Source: Branchiostoma floridae (Eukaryota > Chordata > Leptocardii > Amphioxiformes > Branchiostomatidae). Taken from it: a stretch of DNA of 60,000 bases. Both the position numbers and the translations under genes were made by a program. How positions within the stretch are numbered: the stretch's first letter is position 1; each line of letters begins with the position of its first letter. Below are positions 54,991-60,000 of the stretch, piece after piece. The stretch covers positions 25,814,272-25,874,271 of the forward strand of contig NC_049980.1 in NCBI RefSeq assembly GCF_000003815.2, written 5' to 3'. A model generated the notes under the pieces. That model ran no database searches. It was given only the letters and a program-made list of their open reading frames with translations, and was not told the origin of the DNA.

Positions 54991-56285
54991 GGACGACACT
55001 GGCAGCTTCACGCTTGTAAAATCCGAACTTTGCTCGCAATAAAATCCAAAATTTACCGCCTCTTCCTCGTAAATTATCGGGTGTCAGTAAAAATGAGCCT
55101 CGCACGCTCTGAGCTCACGACGTGTTTACCGACCCCACTGGTGCGCAGTTTTCCGGTGGGCTATTGGCTAGAGTGGTTCTTACCGGGTAACGCTGGAGGA
55201 ATGCGACTTTCTCAATTGACATGGGCGAGCGTGAAACAGGATTTACCCACGCGAGAGGGAAGAATGGGGTAGCGGGAATTTTTTCTCAAAGCCAAACCAC
55301 CAAACAGTGGCGCACCACTCATTTAGCTTTTGTCTACTTCTGCATCTTGTCAAAAAGGTCCTCCAGTAATAAAGATTCACGGTATGCACATCGCTCATTA
55401 AGGGTTCAACATTTAACTTCATCCGCGCGCTCTTCAATATTCATGCAGCAATGATGTATTCAGTACCGCCTTTCAATACAATATGCATTCTTTTGTATGA
55501 GGGCCCTCGATGATGTATGCGGTCCGCAAGACCTGGCAACTCGTGATCACGACATATCCTATCTTCTATTCTCTGAACATTTTACATAGAGAGTATCTTG
55601 ATGGAAGCCATACGTATCTAGAGGTGTGCGGTATGTTTAATAAGCTGCCTTAGGACAGTGTATGGTAGCAGTGCGTACCCTTAACAGCTGCTGCAAAAAT
55701 ATAATTCCCACTGCGGGGATAATGCCTCTCTAATCACAGGACTCAATTCTTATGAAGAACCAAAGGACTTACACACAAGCTGGACCTGGCCTCAGCTAAG
55801 GACAGTGTTGGTACAGCAAAGTCCAGTTATGGACAAACAACATTTTTTTTCGTGTTTTTTCTTTTCTGTGGTGTTACGAATAGGTATTTGGACTCATTAA
55901 CGTAGAACGCATTAACGTTAGATCCAATGATCAGAATTGAACCTCTTCATTACGGGTTAAAAAAAAGGTTTTGCAGAGTTTGGGATTTCCAAATTTGGGG
56001 CCATGGTCTCTAAGGTCGCCGTACGGGAAGAACCTTTTCTGTACAATAATGGTACATGGGGGTGTAGCTGATTTGATTATTGCTGTCATCTCCAAGCAGA
56101 TGTGGGCTCTGAGAAGATTTTTTTTTTCAATTATGCAAATAAAAAATTAATGGGCCAAGTTAATTGGGGTGGCTCAGATCTTTTGTATGCTATTGGACTG
56201 ATTGATTAAGTTACCTGAAAAAACTATATCTAATCTATTATAATGCATGTTACTCAGTTCAATGATCTTAAAGATGCTTTGAATA
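54991..56285. other. Region upstream of the ShKT/EGF/vWA gene
   Basis: Expected to contain the promoter and 5'UTR of the - strand gene; no clear TATA box seen. No other gene recognised. Confidence 0.4.
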
Positions 56286-56289
56286 CCTT

Positions 56290-56760
56290 TTCACAGACAC
56301 CAGTTTATTACACAGGGATGCTAGTGTTACCAAAATGAAAACAGATCTGCAGTGGGCATCACTTGAAGACAGGAGGAAAATGTCCAGACTTTGCATGATG
56401 TACAAAATGACCAATAAGCTGGTGGACGTGCCGACTGATAATTATATCATACCAGCTCAAAAAAGAACAAGAAACAGCCATGACTTCAAGTACCAGAGTT
56501 ACCAACCTAGGATTGATGTGTTCAAAAATTCGTATTTTCCCAGAACTATCGTAGAGTGGAATTTGTTATCACCAAGCACAGTAGGGGCATCTTCTCTGGA
56601 TAGCTTTAAAGAACGCTTGCAGATAGATGTGCAAAAGTTAGGTGTGACAGGTTGTTCGGTGTAATATAACCAGCTGCTGCCGCGCCGCGTGCCTGCGAGG
56701 CTGGTGTGTTACGCCGAACGGCGGTTATACCGGCTATATAGATACAGATACAGATACACA
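56290..56760 (+). mobile_element. CR1-like retrotransposon 3' end with GATACA tail
   Basis: A 5'-truncated copy starts within RDASVTKMKTDLQWASLEDR and continues as the CR1 C-terminal region (MMYKMTNKLVDVP, YFPRTIVEWNLL, SLDSFKERL) to a stop at 56664. It is followed by a GC-rich 3'UTR (ctgctgccgcgccgcgtgcc) and a short GATACA microsatellite, the typical end of this group. The frame of 109 codons is intact, suggesting a young copy. Confidence 0.85.
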
Positions 56761-56790
56761 AAATAACACTGGAAGGCAGATGCCGGCATA

Positions 56791-56796
56791 TTTATT
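56791..56796 (-). terminator. Poly(A) signal candidate of the WD40 gene
   Basis: AATAAA on the - strand, about 1.06 kb past the stop codon and about 30 bp before the CR1 tail on the + strand. A second TTTATT occurs near 56848. Confidence 0.45.
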
Positions 56797-57858
56797 CCCA
56801 ATTACAAATTTACAATTGTTTCTCTCAAAAAGTCACCAGTACAACTTCTTTATTTTTGTATCAAACGAAAAAAATCCTGATTGATTGAATGTAAAAGAGA
56901 GAGTATACAACATAAATCACCATTAGCCATATCAAATAGAACCATTTTTTCTTTTTCATCAGAAAATACATATTACAATTAGCTGGGCCCATTAAAAGTA
57001 AAAAGCACCTTACAAATGTTCAGTCGATTTCAGTTCTGTGTCAGGATAAGAGTGAACGTCCTCTGGTCAGAGGTGTTTATCTATCTTGGACCTCCTTAGG
57101 ACTTGTCACTATGTCTTATAGGTATCACCTGGACAGCTAAGACAGACCCCTGTTCCTGCAGACCCTGGGCCCTATAACCTTAGCCACAGTAATTGCATCT
57201 CTCAGTGGTATCGTGGGGTGTAATTGTTAAGGTATTTGGCCCAGAACCTAGAGGTCCTGGGTTTGAAACTCCTTTTATGCCCTGATGTTGTGACCTTGGG
57301 AAAGGCACTTTACATGACTTTCCTCACTTCACTCAGTTGAACATGAGCACCTAGCTTTGGTTAGGGCAGTCCCTCAGATTAATGACCTTAGATAGAGATT
57401 TCACGTTTGACCTCAAGCACGTTAAATAACCCACCACACTTGAAAAACAGTGTATTCCAAATGTGACTGGATCATCTTCTTACAGTTAAAAGGCTGCAAC
57501 TGGGCCAATTACTGTAAGTTGTATTAAGGTCACTGGGTATTATGTACAGGCTGCCTTGCAATTTAGCCCTGTCTATTGTAAGCTCCTCGTAATTCAGCCC
57601 TTGGCTGAAAAGAGACAGTAGTCAGCCCACAACAATAACACAATGTTGGCAATGGCTGTCAAAAGATGTATAGCCATCCTCCTGATACATGTCTAGTTGC
57701 AACTGGGCAATCTATGTCTTAAGGGTGCCACTTGACTAGCTGAGAAAGGCACTTGTTCTTGCAGACACCAGACCCTTGCACTTTAAAACTCCAGCATTTG
57801 CACCTCAGTTATTGCCATTGATGACTGTGCAAAGTTGCAGTCACTGTTTGCTGCACTT

Positions 57859-59618
57859 CTATGTTGTGAAAGTGTAGGCCTTCAGCACATTGCCTGAAAT
57901 CCCCACACAGCTGGTGTAGTCACTCAGTACACTCTGGAAACCACTGAAACATGAAAACAAGAATAGTTTTTCCAAAACTCACTCAACACAATTCAAGTCT
58001 TTATCATATCAAGAATGAAATATTTGTTTTCTATCTTCTTCACCATTTACTTCTAAATATTGATATTCCTACAGATTGTGTTGTGATTTCTACAAAGTAA
58101 TCCAACTGTTATTCTATCCCTGGGTTGTGGTCCAGTTAAGTAAATAATGCCAATCATAGATGCTCTTACTCACTCAATCTCTCAACTGTCGTCTTTCCAG
58201 TCTGTGAGGATCTATTAGGTCTTCCCTAGACATATATTTCTTTCGCATGTGGGCTAGTCTATGTTACGTGTAATTTTATTCTGATACTGAAAACTAACAG
58301 TTAATACGCCAAAAAGTAGTTACTCAAGCAACTGGATATGGTTTTGGAAACAGTTTTGACCGTTTCCAAAACCATATCCTATTGCTTGAGTAATTACTTT
58401 TTGGGGTATCTTATTACCTGGATGCCTAACCTACAAATGTTATAGAAGTGGGGAACAATAGGTAGTTAGGTATAAGAAAGATGGTATTGCTGTGCAAGCA
58501 CAGAACTCACCTTGCCCTTTGAAGAGACCCTCCCAGTAGAGTGTATTTACTGTCCAGAACTCTGCTGCCCCCCTCCCGCCCCCACTGGTAAACCCTGATG
58601 GAAAAGTCATCTGAGCAGGACACGGCCTTGTAGTGGTCCTGAAACAGGAACAACAATGGTGAATCTATCTTTTCAATGTGATGTCAAGCAGGCATCTGCA
58701 TCATTCATCAACCACTGATCATTTTGGGATGATGTCTTTGCAACTAACTTACATGTAGATCAAAAGGATTTTATCATCAAAATTTTCCTGAATTGCAAAA
58801 TGAGAGAAATTTATAGAATTTCACCAGAGAGTGCGGATCCTATTTACAGTGCTAGAAAAAAATACAACTTTTTAAATCTTCTTAAGAATAACCTTCTGTA
58901 GACTTATGACAAGTGCTCTCACCACATGAATGCCTGTGACTGGTCCTTGGTGATCAGTGTACGTCTTCTCTTCAGTCAAGCTGCCATCATTTTGTAAGGA
59001 CCATGTCTTTAAGTGCACGTCCTGCGTGCTTGCAGATACCAGCATGTTGTGGACGGCACTCAGTCCTCTGACTGCTCCAAAATGTGCAGATGTGATGTGA
59101 AGTAGTACTGTACAAGAGAGTTAGAAGTGAGGCCAAATTACCCTATCTATATGCATTAATACATAGAGAGCATGTGTAATCTTAGAGTAAGGTATACTTT
59201 TGATAACAAAGCTATCTTGATTAGAATATATGGATGACATCTGCAAGCATATCAATTTCCGTCCATTGGAAAGACAAGAAACTATCTACCACAATGTAGC
59301 TGCAAAATGAGCAGATATAAGCTATAGAATACCAAAAAATATTGAAATTCAATTCAAAAGTTAAACAAAATGTGAAAAAATAAAAATCTAATGATATTCA
59401 CCTGGTAAACCTTTTTCTCTACCTGAAGATGCAGGTTTGAGATCCCAGATGCCAATGTCTCCATTTCTATAGCCGATTGCAGCCATGTTGGGTTTCCATG
59501 GCAACCAGGTGATACAGCAGGTGTGTTGCAGGCTGGGATGTTCCAGTTCTCCCACCTGGCAGTCCTCTGCATCACCCATTAGACCCTCGGGGGACAGCAA
59601 CCTTTCCAGATCATACAG
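57859..59618 (-). CDS. WD40-repeat protein, last four exons (5' part outside the window)
   Basis: Exons (- strand): 59618-59423, 59107-58923, 58638-58511 and 57943-57859, with GT..AG borders and matching phases (0 to 1, 1 to 0, 0 to 2, 2 to stop TAG). They encode the C-terminal part of a beta-propeller: CCITWLPW, MAAIGYRNGDIGIWDLK, VRGLSAVHNMLVSASTQDVH with LKTWSL, GPVTGIHVDHYKAVSCSDDF with SIRVYQW, and a final SCVGISGNVLKAYTFTT. These match the repeated ...(S/G)xDxxIRxW pattern of WD40 blades. The N-terminus, and any F-box or other domain that would identify the protein, lies to the right of the window, so no name is given. It is probably a cytosolic or nuclear scaffold. Confidence 0.85.
58309..58404. 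repeat. 43-bp palindrome in the last intron of the WD40 gene
   Basis: CCAAAAAGTAGTTACTCAAG, then CAACTGGATATGGTTTTGGAAAC (58309-58351), pairs with 58362-58404 with few mismatches and a 10-bp loop. Fragments of the same motif (tcaagcaactggatatg) occur near 11580, 38890 and 46980, so it derives from a dispersed repeat family. Confidence 0.65.
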
Positions 59619-60000
59619 CTAAAAATGTAAGTCAAATTTGGTTACTTTTATAGTATGACGCTAATTTAATTTTCTTCCAACACAAAGGTGTTCATGGATC
59701 AAATTTTCAACTACCACTGTCGCCTTGTTCAGGATCACTACTGATGACCAATCACGGGTTGGCGGAAACGGCTGCCCGGTCGGTCGGCGGAAACGGCTGC
59801 CCGGTCCGGTCCGGAGGTTGGTTTTGGGGGTTTCGAGTATACCAAATGTAAACAAGTGGCTTGCTATCGCAGCAGTAATTTAAGTGCATTTCTCGTGTAG
59901 GCTGACCCTACAATTTACAGTAGCGCTAATATCGTAAACATTACCGTAATTTCGGAAATTCGAAAACACAAACACGGCGAAATTTCGAACTTTGTACACG
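59619..60000. other. Right edge: intron of the WD40 gene
   Basis: No further exon is convincing. A 26-bp unit containing GGCGGAAACGGCTGCCCGGTC occurs twice (about 59760-59812). A CCAAT motif lies at 59748-59752. Confidence 0.4.

Noticed and set aside
59661-59855. Possible extra exon of the WD40 gene (frame with DWSSVVILNKATVVVE)
   Set aside because: No donor with correct phase to the 59618 acceptor and no WD-like motif; part of it is a short tandem duplication.

Overview
The window looks like cephalochordate (amphioxus, Branchiostoma-like) nuclear DNA. This is inferred from many short phase-1 exons, CR1-type and other non-LTR retrotransposon remnants, abundant short inverted-repeat elements, and blocks of N at scaffold gaps (26312-26411, 30518-30617, 33140-33383). 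There is no bacterial-style gene organisation. Most long reading frames here are accidental or lie inside tandem repeats; the real genes are spliced.

Three protein-coding genes can be assembled exon by exon. (1) On the + strand, a ten-exon matrix metalloproteinase (5173-40371, 527 aa) has a signal peptide, cysteine-switch propeptide, polybasic furin-type site, HExxHxxGxxH catalytic domain, hemopexin domain and a hydrophobic C-terminus typical of GPI-anchor signals. (2) On the - strand and convergent with it, a twenty-exon gene (54990 down to 42294, 837 aa) encodes a signal peptide, five ShKT-type six-cysteine domains alternating with EGF-like domains, one canonical EGF, a vWA domain with intact MIDAS, two copies of an unrecognised Cys motif, one transmembrane helix and a short tail. 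(3) On the - strand, the last four exons of a WD40-repeat protein (59618 down to 57859) run off the right edge.

Intron 9 of the metalloproteinase gene is 29.5 kb, while its other introns are 0.14-1.7 kb. Almost all of it (10753-39753) has the structure of one very large insertion. It has inverted terminal arms of about 2.5 kb, subterminal 19-bp repeats, and a perfect 8-bp direct repeat AGAATACC directly outside both ends. Removing it would leave a 455-bp intron, or 447 bp with one repeat copy collapsed. I regard this as the most interesting object in the window. Its interior holds degraded retrotransposons (CR1 at 14.4-15.8 kb, a nested pair at 18.3-21.1 kb, a fragment at 21.9-22.3 kb), small inverted-repeat elements, C-rich/G-rich inverted tracts, a 54-bp satellite array, a 17/19-bp minisatellite and a threefold ~0.84-kb repeat. 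It may also hold a nested non-coding transcription unit ending at a poly(A) signal at 36995.

Layout: 1-5050 no recognised gene; 5052-10690 MMP promoter and exons 1-9; 10691-40146 intron 9 with the giant element; 40147-40935 last MMP exon and 3'UTR; 41.7-55.0 kb ShKT/EGF/vWA gene; 56.3-56.76 kb CR1 3' end; 56.79-59.62 kb WD40 gene. Genes 1 and 2 both encode extracellular, membrane-tethered proteins. A functional link between them is speculation from position only.
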